DNA of 64,000 bases from Sipunculus nudus (taxonomy: Eukaryota; Annelida; Sipuncula; Golfingiida; Sipunculidae): NCBI GenBank assembly GCA_026874595.1, contig CM049306.1, positions 29,689,519-29,753,518 on the forward strand, written 5' to 3'. The translations under genes were made by a program, and so were the position numbers. Below are positions 13,201-25,700 of the stretch, piece by piece. The first letter of the stretch is position 1. Each line of letters opens with the position of its first letter. The notes under the pieces were generated by a model. It worked only from the letters and a program-made list of their open reading frames with translations. It made no database searches and was not told the DNA's origin.

Positions 13201-13599
13201 TAAATAAGAATTTAAAATAAGTTTATGAATAATGTATATATAACTGAATACGTCTGACATATTTCACCACAAGGCACAACAAATCGTTTTTTTTTACACG
13301 TACTGATGATAATTATTAAACTTACTCCAGATCTCAACTTCTCTTCCTTCTATCCCAAAGCCTGAATCGAGTGCTTGGTATCCATGGAACAAGCCGAAAT
13401 GTATTCGTCCGGTGAATTTTGTGCCCGTCTGTCCATCTGTCAAATTGTTGGCTATCCCAATAATGTCATCCGACACCTGACGCTCAGGGTAGGAGTCTAC
13501 CCAGAAATCAGTCCCCAACGCGGCAGATAACAGCGCTATAGCCGCACAACTTAGTAGTACTGTTACGAAGATGAACCCTTTCTTCTTCTTATCTATCAT
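832..13599 (-). CDS. Clarin-like four-transmembrane protein, complete gene, 4 coding exons
   Basis: Join (minus strand) 13599-13326, 7757-7611, 4249-4064, 1100-832; 876 nt, 291 aa; all introns are GT-AG and phase 1. Clarins are tetraspan proteins; vertebrate clarin-1 is needed in hair cells and photoreceptors (Usher 3A). Family marks seen: helix 1 at about residues 8-28 followed by ALGTDFWV (compare ALGTPLW in clarin-1), GLFHG at 69-73, helix 2 at about 153-175, GPTGLYLWNGLA opening helix 3 (clarin-1 has GPLGLYL), helix 4 near 250-275, and a C-terminal MMY (clarin-1 ends LMY). NLT at residue 52 sits where clarin-1 carries its loop-1 glycan. The protein is about 60 aa longer than human clarins; the extra length is in extracellular loop 1 (exon 2, with a CVESCNLC cysteine cluster) and near the C-terminus. 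Which vertebrate paralogue it matches cannot be decided by eye. It shares its promoter interval with BRD8. Confidence 0.87.
1820..2620. repeat. Degenerate tandem repeat in clarin intron 3
   Basis: Recurring blocks around GGATGTCTGCCAC, GTAGGTGGCNCC, AGAAAGCTATCCAAGATG and AAACCACTSCTGAGATATGA start near 1824, 2068 and 2352, with partial units between. Units have diverged by substitutions and indels. Related sequence recurs at about 50650-51180. There is no coding capacity. Confidence 0.7.
2690..3900. repeat. Degenerate repeat rich in AGGTCA half-sites, clarin intron 3
   Basis: About four diverged units share GTGGATGCATTTTAAGCCAA (2937, 3367, 3632), a TTTCYRRATGATA block (near 3070, 3225, 3505 and 3775) and GGTCAAAGGTCA. 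The short open frames across it (for example 3574-3868) follow the repeat and are not genes. Confidence 0.7.
4064..4249 (-). CDS. Clarin-like exon 3 (helix 2 and start of helix 3)
   Basis: Acceptor TTTTATCAG, donor GCAG/GTAAGTG, 186 nt, phase 1. Encodes VPRQISEHGLFNFGLWL, a long hydrophobic helix, FNISTRPIETITGP and TGLYLWNGLA. The last part is the best clarin signature in the protein. Confidence 0.88.
5086..6140 (-). mobile_element. Non-autonomous element, family A, internally deleted copy (clarin intron 2)
   Basis: One end is CAAGGGACCCATGGGTCAC followed by a CTCAGCTGA stretch. The other end is AGCTCAGATGACTTATAGTC then AGCTGAGCTA. The interior matches the 55883-57764 copy (GGTTATAGTAAAGTTCTAAA; TTTCACTTTCAAGGGAATAA; GGAGATTTTGGGGACATCTA) but lacks about 0.8 kb. 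No transposase is seen. The class is unassigned; it is probably a DNA element because its termini share an inverted GCTCAGCTGA. Confidence 0.7.
6141..7610. other. Clarin intron 2 remainder, no gene seen
   Basis: AT-rich intron sequence with a short TA-rich stretch near 7175-7200. No long frame with protein-like composition and no repeat that I could pair elsewhere. Confidence 0.4.
7611..7757 (-). CDS. Clarin-like exon 2 (extracellular loop 1)
   Basis: Acceptor CTAACAG before 7757, donor ACAG/GTTGTG after 7611; phase 1 on both sides, 147 nt. Encodes the loop segment ACVESCNLCGM, a short predicted helical stretch (RRQEIQSILDFFDN) and an NST sequon. Human clarins have no obvious equivalent cysteine cluster. 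The exon is assigned by splice phase and position rather than by similarity. Confidence 0.75.
7929..8345. mobile_element. Possible MITE with GAGTCC-rich arms (clarin intron 1)
   Basis: The left arm is rich in GAGTCC/CAAGTCCA (7929-8020). The right arm carries the opposed forms (GTGGACTCAAGTCCAGAG, GACTTGGAGTTC, to 8345). The arms resemble inverted repeats of a small DNA element. The exact ends and target duplication are unclear. Confidence 0.4.
9724..10050. mobile_element. AGGCC-family MITE, full-length copy (clarin intron 1)
   Basis: Terminal inverted repeats of about 35 bp: left AGGCC, an A-rich run, then GGTTTGGTTCTCAGGCAC; right GGTGCCTAAGAACCATACC, a T-rich run, GGCCC. About 327 bp, non-coding. 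The same family is at 51746-52082, 50388-50648 (truncated) and 55680-57810 (interrupted). Confidence 0.75.
10245..10276. repeat. (AT)n microsatellite
   Basis: Sixteen or so uninterrupted AT dinucleotides in clarin intron 1. Confidence 0.95.
10277..13325. other. Clarin intron 1, remainder
   Basis: Very AT-rich intron with a 15-G homopolymer at 11301-11315. No gene-like frame was found and no repeat could be paired elsewhere in the window. Confidence 0.4.
13326..13599 (-). CDS. Clarin-like exon 1
   Basis: Starts at the ATG at 13599-13597 (MIDKKKKGF), a Lys-rich cytosolic start before helix 1. Encodes helix 1, ALGTDFW, the NLT sequon and GLFHG. The donor GTAAGT lies directly below 13326; the exon ends in phase 1. 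Confidence 0.88.
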
Positions 13600-13771
13600 T
13601 GTGAAAGTGTGAACGCGCCAAGGCGATCTTTCAACTTGGCTTACCTGGTCTCAGTGAGTGATAACACTATGTTTGTTATCACCTTCCCCGAACACACATG
13701 TAAAAAATCTGGGTCAGGAGGTCATCGCGGTCACAGCTGGGCCAATCAGCAGCGTTGTAACAAAAGGCATC
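13600..13771. promoter_or_regulatory. Bidirectional promoter interval, clarin-like / BRD8
   Basis: Only 172 bp separate the divergent start codons (13599 minus, 13772 plus). The interval is richer in G+C and CpG than its surroundings. It holds a canonical GGCCAATCAGC (CCAAT box at 13742-13746, NF-Y type), and CATCATGGCGGCAAG, a YY1-like site overlapping the BRD8 ATG. A GATAACA...TGTTATC dyad lies near 13660-13680. There is no TATA box. Start sites are inferred, not seen. Confidence 0.65.
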
Positions 13772-13787
13772 ATGGCGGCAAGCGCAA
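13772..13787 (+). CDS. BRD8: BRD8 exon 1 (16 coding nt)
   Basis: ATG GCG GCA AGC GCA A then donor GTAAGT; encodes MAASA and ends in phase 1. It joins exon 2 as R-LKLKQAPTDIW, parallel to human MATGTGKHKLL. Chosen because it is an ATG with a strong donor in the required phase, at a promoter-like position. No transcript evidence is available. Confidence 0.75.
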
Positions 13788-16700
13788 GTAAGTTCACTGC
13801 TTGCACACACATTTATCTAAAACACGACTTTGTTTATCAATTCCTGATTACATGTATATGTCAGGTACATTTTGCTAGTTACAATGTTACTGTCTATGGG
13901 GACGTAAAACAGTTAGGGCCTTCAGATGTTCTCAAACGGCGTCTGTAACGATTGCTCCGTGCGGCCGTGAGCGATATTAGAGCAACAACAGCGTCACCAC
14001 TGAGTCATGTTGCGTTGTTTATAATCACCAGGTCATCAAGGAATATGTGACATAACACTTGGTCAAGCGCGAGTGTGACAAGTCATGCGTTACATCACAG
14101 TGTGCATATGTCAAAGCCAGCAATCAGCTATGTTTATATGGCATATTTATAAACTTATTGTTACCTGGTCACATAAATGAACATATAAATATTATTATAA
14201 ATATTTTTGAATATTATGATATATATATTATTCTTATTATTTCTTATGAGTTGCCATATTCATCAAGTCTAATTCAAGACAAATGTTGACATAATGCAAA
14301 CATAAAAAACTTTTTGTTTATTTGATTAGAAAGAGCATAAAACATATACTAATTTGATTGATATTCATTACAAAAGCCACCAAAATTTTACAAACAATAA
14401 TGTAAATTTTCCTTCAGCATGTGAATAAAAAACCACCGGTGGGAAATATAAGAAGGTAATTAAATAAATAATTCATATATAACAGTTATTAATATTTTTA
14501 ATATGATATAATTTTTCTTGATCATGCAAGTCATAAGGTCATGAACCCTCCTCCCTATGACCTCAGTCTAAGGTCACAGACAGTGAGAGCTTGTACATCA
14601 GTGGAGTCTGTTTAGCCTGATATATTGACATGATCTGTAGTCATGATATTAACTGCGTCATTCATGGTTCTTAATGGATAAAGTATAGGAAATTGGCCAT
14701 TATTAATTAGGAATACGTTTTTGCTTAAATAGTAAAAATCTTCACCAGCAGGCCAGCAGTTTTGGCCCAGCAGCATGTGCAGAAAATGATTAAGAAAGTT
14801 ATTAAAGACCATTTTCTCTTCCTTAATTCATGCTTGCAATATAAGGTATTAAGTCACATTCTCTTGCATTGTATAAAATTCATACAATGGAAAAAATAAA
14901 TAGGAATTTAACCTTTGAATTATTGTAAGTCTTTCATAATAATAACAAAATATTTATTTTTTCTGAATATAAAACCTGTTGTGACTCAAATATTTATTTT
15001 CTTTTTCAAATATAAACAAGTCAGCATATTCACTACTGTTCTGAGTAGATATGCCTGAGATGGGTAACTGGCGTGACAGGGGTGACAGCTTTATACATGT
15101 AACTTACCCAAGCCTGGTGTGCATTTCCAGTATCACACATGTACCTGGAGTACCTTATATCAGGTACTTCCTACTCATGAGAGCCAGGTACAGCTACTCT
15201 GAATTGTGTACCTAGGTATAGGTACAGGTACAGGTACAAGTACCTGGCTCCAACCCTGGTACATCCCCTCAGTTGATCTACAGGACTACATATATATTAC
15301 TAATATATCTTATTACACTATTGGCTACAGGTGTATAGAATAAAATTTGGTGTGAATATATTGTCAAACATAATTTTTTCCTAATGTTTCTTTTCATAAA
15401 TATAAAAAATTGTTCCTTCCATCTTTATAAAGCCTTTCCTGTGCGAAAAACTCTGTAACTGTTAATGGTAGTGCAAGAACAATCAGTAGATGGTACGCAT
15501 CAGCTGACCAATTTATGATTTTAATGGATCGATGGTCCCAACGCAACCTTGCACTGTTGTACATGTATATTTTGTCTGATGATGTTAGTCATATATTGGT
15601 AGAGGTTTGTTTGTAAGTGCTAAATAGGTGGGGTACAGCATATGTATGAGAGTCACTCTTTGTATACAATAATAAGTTCAAGGAAATGTAAATGCATTAT
15701 TATAATTACCTTACTCCCTTAAATGTCAATTTTTATAAAATTTAATAAAGGCAAATTAATTGTCACATGCATGGGTAATGGTTTCACTAATTAATCTTTG
15801 AAAAAAGTTGTTTCTTCTGCCATGATAGATAGGTCATTGGATTGATTTGTATCATCACCATATCATAAGTAACAGTCCCATGGTCTCAGATTTAGCAGCA
15901 GAGCAGTAGTTTATGCTTTGATCAGTGTAGCTAAAAATTTGAGATAAAAACGATATATGCTTATTAGAAGCCCATCTGCCATGGTTATGGACATTAAGAT
16001 ATGTGCTTATTCCCTGTATGGTAGATACCTGTCATTATTTCAGCTTATAAGCTATTTATTAAGTGATGCCTGTAGTGCTAACCATGTACAAGCAATGGTC
16101 CAAATTTTGTAAAAGAAAAAAAATTTATTGCTCAACGCTGATGTTCTACAATATCCTGCTATAATTTTAGAATTTTGGCATGGTGTAAAAAAAAAAATAA
16201 CCACTATAAATTTTGCTGATATGCATTCTTTTGCCAACAAACTTTCTCTGCATCAACCTTATCAAACCTTGACAACTTTATATCTCCCAGTTTCTCGAAA
16301 CTGCTCATGGAGACTGCCATTTTTAGCTCAGCTGACTATAAGTCATCTGAGCTATAGTCGTGGTCCATTGTCCTTCGCCCGTCCGTCCGTCAGTAGATGT
16401 GGCACGTTTTGAAACCGTAAGACATAGGAATCCAAAATTCGGCATAATGTTAGATGTCCCCAAGATCTCCTACCAAGCCGAAAACTGGGTCTTTGCAACT
16501 TCGTTCCTTTGAGAAATTAAGGAAAAACCTCAATTTTTAGCACAGCTGACTATAAGTCATCTGAGCTATAGTCATGGTCCATTGTCCGTCGTCCGTCCGT
16601 CCGTAAGACTGGCACGTTTCGACACCATTGGACCTACGAATCTGAATTTCGGCATACAGTTAGATGTCCCCATAATCTCCTACCATGCCAAAAATTGGGT

Positions 16701-19700
16701 CAATAGGACTTCGTTCCTTTGAGATATTAAGGAAAAACCTCAATTTTTTATTAGAAATCTATTTTCACACTTCAGGACTGCCTTATATCAAAACCACTCA
16801 TCTGGTTTTCTTCATATTTACCATAAATATTCCTCTATATAGTTCCTATGTACATGCCAGATATTAAGTCACTATTATATAATTTAAAAAAGTTATGGGC
16901 CCAAACATAATGGACTTTGTAAAAAAATCAGGAAGATATTTGGTCACTTAAGACCAAAAGTGTTAAAGGTAGGGACTTTTTTCCAGTAATACAACTTTAA
17001 TTAATCAAAATTTAATTGTATACCAAAAATTAGATCAAAATTTGTTAAATTTTTTTAAATATTGGCAAAAATATAAAATAGGTACCTTAAATTTTGCCCA
17101 ACTTTGGCCGTGGCACGTTTTTTTCCTGTAAGTACTGTGGATTTAATTTTCACACCATGTATACATAAGGATTTAATCTGTTAAAATCTGAAATTTGAAA
17201 ATAAAAGCTGCAAAATTAGGCTAGTTATTGAATTTTTTGGGAGGCTCTTGTTGTATTCCATTACATTGTCAAGCATTCCACTTTGATGACTGTAGGTCAT
17301 TCAGTGCACATCTCTATGCTCCCCAGGCTGTTGACATAATTTTAGATGTCCCCAAAATCTCCTACCATACCGAAAATTGGGTCATTAGGACTTTGTTCCT
17401 TCGAGATATTAAGGAAAAAAAACTCTGTTTTCCATAAAAAAAAGCCATTGTTACACTTCAAGGCTGACTAATATCAAAACCACTGATCTGTTTTTGATCG
17501 TATATAGTATTCACATTCTTTTATACATTTTCTTTGAACATACCAAAAATTAGGTCAGTTTTGGGTATTATTTTGAAGTTATGGGCCAAAACATAATGCA
17601 ATTTTTTAAAAAATCAGGAAATATATTTACTCACCTAACATGAGAATTGCTGAACCTAGAGACTTTTTTCAGGAATATAACTTTATTTAATCAAGATTCA
17701 ATTGTTTACCCAAAATTAGATCTGAATTTTGCAAATTTTTCAAGTTATTAGCATAAATAAAAAATCAATACCTTAAATTTTGTCCAACTTTGGCACTGTT
17801 GATTTAATTTTCCCAGCATATCTGCATAAGGATTTAATCTTTTAAAATCTGAACTTTCAAAAGAAATTAATTGGAATGAATAGCTTTTATTCATGTTTTC
17901 ATACACCATGTCAAGTGTTGTTTACATCTAGCCCACCTAGTAGTACAGCCTTCACTTGCATTATGTAACCCACCCCAGGCAGCTTACCTTGGCCCAGCTT
18001 GGCCACTACTAGCAGGCTTCCCCTCTGCACTGCACTCATCCCCCCCAGCTGGTGCATAAACTAGATGAATGTTATAATTTTTCTGTATTTTATTTTATTC
18101 TTGGACATGCTACATTTTAGATTTTGTATTGAACTACCAGGGTTACAATGATTAAAGTGTACATTTAATTGTGTCCACAAAGTGGTCTATTGCTGTGAAA
18201 GTGTGGATGTTCATGAGATAAGTAATTCCTTACTTCAGAAGAGTAAAAATTTCACCAGGTGTGAAATTGACTATTAATTCCAGTAATTAATTAAAACTGG
18301 GATAGTAATTAGCACAATGATATTGTTTGTCCCTCATTCAACCAACAGTGTGTATACTTTATTTGAAAAGATGTTTTATTTTATCAAATTTACTTTTTAT
18401 TTTATTTTGGTGAATAAAATTAAGCATGTCCTGAAAACTCCAATGTGCAAATCTTTTCAATAGTGGTTCAAGGAATATTCTTGTAGATGCCATGTTGTGG
18501 CATTATTTTCTTTTAAAATCAGTTTAAACATTTATGATATAAAAATAATAAAATATATGTGTATGCATAATATGACCCAATGTTTCACTCTGTATATATA
18601 ATGATTGCAACTTTTGCAACAATTCTAATATTTTGACTTATATTTTCAGGTTTTTTAATTAAAAATTTATAAACCTGTAAATAAAAAAATGATTCAGATA
18701 AAAACTTCTTAATGGTAAAAGTGGATCTGCTAAAAAAAAATAGGATTATATATAAACTTAAATGCATTATTCTCTTGAAAGTGAAATAAAGGTATTAGTC
18801 CATTCTGTCCACTTGCCTGTCCATCTGTAAATTTTCGTATGCAACACAGTATCTCAAAACTTTTACTGTTTTTCTTCATGACAGTCTTGTCAGAGTATTA
18901 GTTTGCAATCATATATTTAGAACTTTACTATAACCAAGTAGGAGGGCCCCTTTCCTCTTAGCTTTTCATATTCTTATATAAATGAAAAACATTACAATAG
19001 AATATTTCTACATCCACCTTCGTGCTGCCCTCACTTTTCCCTTCTCCGAACCCCATCCCAAAGTCAGCCTCAGTAAGCAAGAACAAGATGAATCAGATAT
19101 ATTCATACTTTAATATTTTGTATAACTATTCGTCCATAGGTACCTATGTACATGCCAGAAATTATGTCAATATTGTGTAATATGTAGACATGGTGGGCAT
19201 CACAATAATGTACCTTGTCAAGACTAAAGAGATATTGTGTCATACAGTCACATATTCATAAATCACTTCATCAGCATAGTTAATCATAACATCATATCTG
19301 TCAAATTGAACGCTTGCAGACTACCATACACTTTAGATCCTTCAACAAATAGCCTTATCATCATTCTACTACTGCTTATTACTGCTGTCATTGCATTCAT
19401 ATTTGCTCAAATATATCACAATTTTCAACCCCTAAATAAATAAATAAAAAATAAACCACTTTATTTGACTCTATTAATCCATCAGTCAGGTAATTTCATT
19501 TATCATTTACTCACATATTACATTACATTCCTTTATAATAGCCCAACATGTACATGATATTCATAAGCTTTATCGACTCGATATAGTATCACAGTGGAGA
19601 AACATTTATAGTCCAATCACGATCAGCTGAGCGCCGTGACCCATGGGTCCCTTGTTATTAATATTTACCAGAAGTATCCTCCAGTATATTTCCTATATAC

Positions 19701-22700
19701 ATGCCAGAGATTAAGACTGTTAAGTGTAATTTGTTATGGGGTTGAACATATTGGACTTTGTAAAAAAAAATATTTGCTGACCTTACATGAACATTTTTTA
19801 GGGTAGAGACTTTTTTTCCAAGTATATAATTTTTTTTAATTAGGATTCAATTTAATACCCAAAAGTAGATCTGAATTTTGTAAATTTTTTAAAGTTATTA
19901 GCATAATAATAAAAATCAGTACCTTAAATTCTGCCCAACTTTGAACATGGCACAATTTTTTTTCCTGAGAGTACTGTTGATTTAATTTTCACGGCATGTA
20001 AACATACATATTTAATTTGTTTAAATCTGAAATTTGAAAATAAAAGCTTAAAAAGAAGGCTAGTTATTGAGTTTTTTTCTTTAGGCTCTAATGTAGTCAC
20101 TTGCTTTGTCCAGATGCAGACAACTCACTCCTGGTCACTGGAAGTTGGCTATGCCAGGGTTCCTGATTTGTTACAGTCACGGGGGAGATTATTTATTCTC
20201 ATATCAAGCCCCCCCCCCCCACTAAACTTCCCCACCAAGTGTTATGCAGTAATTGTAATTGTTTGCACTGTATTTCCTTAATTGTAATGCTGTTTCCACT
20301 CCAAGTCTCCAATATACAAAACTTTCATTGAAATGTAATTCAAGAAGTAATCCAGAAGATGCCAATGTTGTGTTAATGTAGCACTTTTAAAGAAATCAAT
20401 TTTCTTTAAAATGATTTTAACAAATAAATTATAATTAAACCAATCAGTATGCTTAAATTTATAAAATATGAAACATATACTGGATAATTAAAGACACAAT
20501 TTAAAATTGTGAAATCTAAACAAGTATTATTTTTAGATATTTATTGTTTTGCAGATTTAAAAGATATATTTTTGTGGTAAAAAACAAATAAACATTTGTA
20601 TGCATGATGTGGTGTTATCTGACAAGATTGAGATTTATGATGATGCAATTGAGAATTATAAATCTATATTTAGATATATATGTTATATTGGAAATGTATA
20701 GAAATATAAACTTGTAATAAAAAGAAATGAGATTAAAAAAATGAGGATCTAATACAAACATTTGTTCATTATTTTCCTGCTCAGCAGATTTGGAGATCAG
20801 GCTCTGTTTGCCCTGTATAGATGTTGTATATTAGTTATATTTCAACTGTATAAATTTCATTTCATAAAAAAAATACATATATATTTAATAATATATATTT
20901 TCCAAAATAAAAAATAGATTCAATGGAACAAATGTGTAAACTACTGAAATGTCAACAGTTAATCAAAAAGCCAACTAATGATCATGGTAATAGAACAGAT
21001 CATTTGTTCACAAACTTCTCACAATGTTCAGTTTCAACATTAGGAAACATATGGTCAGGTCACAAAATATTATTTGCAACAATTTCTTGCTCATCAATAC
21101 AAACCAATCATATAAACCAACCATGGCCTATATTACCTCTTCCTCTTACACTTTATCTTCATTTGATATTATTTTAGATTTTTACCTTCAAGGTCAACAT
21201 CAGCTGAGCACAGTGACCCATGGGTCCCTTGTTTGTCAGAGGTATGTAACACATTCAGAGGAACTTAACAGAGATGTTACAGATAAAATGAAAAAATGAA
21301 TGCTGATGTCACAAAATTTCACTGTATAGCTTTCTCTAATAAATTTTGAAAAGGTAAAAAGCGGCAACCATATATTAAAATGAAAATACTATAGCAACAT
21401 TATGACTACCTTAAGAGTAAATAATAGGAACCTTGAGAATAAAATTTCACTGATAAACCTTTGTTTCACTTTCATAAGGAGAAAATCCACAGCCATTTCC
21501 CCCACAAAATTACTCAATATAAAAGACAAACCATTAATATGGTTTTTATCACGTGCTCTGTTGACAGATGCAAAATATAGGACTTTTCCATTTGTTACAT
21601 TAATTTTTTATTTGAAATTAACTTATTTCATATGTGAACTAAAACTGTATCTTGAAATCAAAGAGCAAACTGTCTGTTCAATGTTAGATTAATTAAATAT
21701 TTCAGGAATAAGACTTTCACCCATCATTGGAATATGAAAAAGATACACTGCATGTTTGATGATATGCCACCAACCATATATTCTCTATCTTGATCCGCGG
21801 CTTAAGTAAGAAAACTTTTGCTCTAAAACCTTCACGTCTTTGCTGAACCTGCGCTGTGGCTGTAGATAGATAGATGATTCTTTTGAAGGTGTCATCGTGC
21901 TATTGACGTATGTGGGCGATAATGGGATGTAGACGGTAATAAACGAAAGGCTGATTTGAATTAACTATTTTTTTTCTGATGTATATAATGAACTGGTGAA
22001 TTCTGTCATGTACATAACCTTATAATTGATAACTTTTGAAGATAAAGTCTGAGAGCCCAATTCTTGACAGGATATCATAAATATGCCGGCTTGAAACACT
22101 GACCGCCACCGTGATGCCGTGCATGGTCCATTACCTGACAATGTCAATCTCTGTGGCATTTAGATGAGCATGTGAGCATCTCATAATCTATATGTTTTCT
22201 TTTAAATAATATAATAAAAGAATACGTGTTTTGTCAATATGCAGGCTGGTTTGACCGACTGCTACCGTTATGTCGTGCAAGCTTCATTACCTGACAATGT
22301 GTGTCATGCATAAAAATTGTCAAAAAAAGGTTGTTGGTTAAGATGGCGTGGGGGGGGGGGGGGGGGGTTGCCTGATAAAACAACAACCACTGTGGCACAA
22401 CGTGATGAGAACAGGAGTGAAGCCTGTTGAATCAACCACAAAAATGACATGTGAATATGGATTTCACAGCAGGGCAGATTTAGGGATGCAATTTTGACAT
22501 CACAGTGAGGTCAAGGGTCAGAGCTTAATTGGGCCGCTAACATAAACCAGCATTCATTTTAACACAGCTTTTTATATTTTCAGTTTTAACTGGAACTGAA
22601 TTGGAAATGAAAAACAAGCATTGAGCCATGACTCTGGACATGATTTATTTTTCTATGAGGATACACAAATCAGATGGGATCATATGTTAAATCAAATGTG

Positions 22701-25700
22701 GAATATCCCTGGGACAACGGTCTCCAAAACGGGTTCCAAGCCCGCGAAACCATGTGCTTAGTGAGAACAGAGTTAATGCAGTAAAAAAAAGCTTTAACAG
22801 ATATTAAAATGTCTCCCTGGAGAATTGAGAAAAGCATGGTTTCTTCCTCTCTGAAAAAGAATTCCATTCCCAGAGTCCTTGTCTGATGGCTGAAGTCACA
22901 AATTCAGGATCAGAAGTACTGAGTTGAGATCGTTCTAAATTGCCATGACAGTTTGCATTTCCAGTTAGGGCTCATTTCTTAAAACATATATGCACGGAAG
23001 TTGGCAATATTCGTTTGGAGTACCGTTTAATGTCTTAGGTTATGCAAATGAGTTGACATGAACCCTGGGGAGGAAATGGAGTTCCACAGTTTGTCTGTCC
23101 CAGAGACTAAACTAAATCTTGTCTGTCCAGCCACATGGCATGCTGCGTCATCATGGTTACCGGGGTTACCAAGTCAGGTGTTTTGTCACCTAAATTAGCC
23201 ACACGTGCCAAAGTCTAATCAAACAATAGTTGGTACAATTAACACAAAAGTGAAAAGAAAATTTGGCAGAAACATGTTGGATAATGTTGATTTAAATAAT
23301 ATTTAGAAAACTGCCGCGTTGACGTGCCTGCGGTAGATAAAAAAATCGAAATTTCATTTTTATTTTTATTTCATTTTTCCAGTTTTTAGTGTCAGCTGAT
23401 TCGACAAATGACAAATTAACAAATATTGGCCTTATTGTTTTTCAGATTAAAAGATATATATTTGTGGTAAAAAATAAATGTATGTATGCATGATGTGGTG
23501 TTATCTGAATGAGATTTATGATGATACAATTTAGAATTATGAATCAACTTTTATATCAGCTATATATATTGTATTGGTAATATATAGTAAAATATAAACT
23601 CAAAATGATGTGAAAATAAAAAGGTCTAATACAAACATTTGTTCATTATTTTCCTGCCTCCGCAGAATTGGAGATCAGGCTTTGTTTCCCCTTTATACAG
23701 TGTATGCAGAAGTGTTGTTTATCCCACCATCCCCCCCCCATCCCCCACCCGCTGCCATTGATTCCTTTGCACCTGTGCACTGGGACATTTGTTTTTATTG
23801 CAAATGTGTAAAATTTATTTAATTATAAAAATGATTGGATTAGAAAAATTAAGATCTGATTAAAACATATTCTTTTCACAGGAGAATGGAACATTAAGTG
23901 ATCAGCTCTCTGTCCATCATCTCTCTGTTAACATAAAATATATATTAATTATGAAATTTTTCCTATAAGCACTGTAGAAATAACTTTCATATGCTGTATG
24001 TGTATGGATTTAAGCTATTAAGTTTGAAATTTGAAAGCAATCTTCATTTGATATTATTTTGGATTTTTACCTTCAAGGTCAACTTCAGCTGAGCACAGTG
24101 ACCCATGGGTCCCTTGTTATACACTAAACAGGGATGTCACAGTCACAATGATGTGTAGAAACTAGAAAATGTGTGCATTATTACCATATACCACTAGTAT
24201 TCTGAATTGCTGTTACCTTAGATTATCTTTCCAAAGATGGCCATGTTTTATTTGCAGAACAGATATCATTAAAATCTGAAACGTCTAATTTTAATCTCTT
24301 TTGATTGGTTCCTTTGTGCTAAAATTTAACATTATGTATATAATTTGCTGTTGGGTCTCGAGTTCAGTTAAGTGTTATAACCCCTTAGCTACTTGAGACA
24401 AAGTATGTTTAGACTGACTCGAAATTACAGACTGCTTCTCATACACATACATAGAAACAACAGGAAGGGTCATATCTAGAGCAAATATAGGTTATGCACA
24501 GTAATTAAATTACATAACCATACTACTACAGTGTATGTTTCTGTTTCCAAGTCACTGTGTGATCAATTTCATTTAAAGGTAAACCAAAGAAATAGGCACA
24601 TATGCATCATAGTAGAGGTAGTTAAGCTGTCTGAATCCTATCTGGGATGCATTCATCCTCTGCATCCTCAGAGTGTAGGATCTCCTCCCAATCCCAACAC
24701 CTGTGAAGAAAAATACCTGCACATGAAAAGTAATTGAACACCTTTATATAGTCATGCCTGTGAGCATTGTACCTGGGAGGGGAAATCAGGAGAAGAGACC
24801 ATGAAATTGTCTCCAATCACAGAGAGAACCCTGGGGGCCTAAAGAGCATTCATTCTGGGTCAGGTGCGGCCAGGTTTAACCTGTGAGAAATTGCTGTATT
24901 GTGTCTTATCATTGCATAATTCTCCCTGCTACTTGTTCTGTGTGGGAATTAGACTGCAGGTATCTCCTACACAACAAGTCATTCATTATAGGGGTGGGAC
25001 ATAGTCTGGTAGTTAAGGGTATTGGGTATTGTGCTGAAGATTAAGGGTTCAAGTCCTGCTGAAGGCACATGAGGAAATTTTAACCTAATGACAGAGATGT
25101 CATCATTAAGCAACTTTTATAGCTCCAGAATAAGGGATGGGCTATTGTAGAGTAGTTAAGGGTACTTGGGTATTAAACTAAAGATTGAGAGTTCAAATCC
25201 AGCCCTCAGCACCCTAGGAACTTTAAACAACTTAGAGAGAGTGTAATTTCACAGTAGCATCCTAAACTTCAGGATTAGGGGTTCGTTTAGGGTTATTGGT
25301 TATTTTAATGAAGATTAGAAATCCAAGCCCTACCGGTAATCAAGACACATACAGGAATTTTGACCCAATGACAGATATCTTGTTAATCAGTAACTTCTGT
25401 ACAGTAAGAATTCTAGATGGGACTTAATGTAAAACGTAAATGGTAATTGGGTTTTTAACTAAGATTAAGGTTTCAGACAAAGTGTATTTGTAAGGGGAAA
25501 GGCCCTACTTAAAACAAATAGGGAAGTGTTAACCCAGTGACAGAGGTATCATTCACTGACTTCCGAAGCTTTTTAACTCGATCTTAGAGTTACCAAAACT
25601 AAACCAAAGTACAAGTAATAAAAAAATGTTATAAAGGTAGGGATTACCCGTCTTTAAGTCTCACTGTGATGAATAAAAGTGATATCAAGATGTCAAGCCA

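Noticed and set aside
25003-25075. Possible functional tRNA gene
   Set aside because: It has A- and B-box-like sequences but no acceptor-stem pairing or proper anticodon arm that I can fold, and it repeats in tandem with SINE tails.
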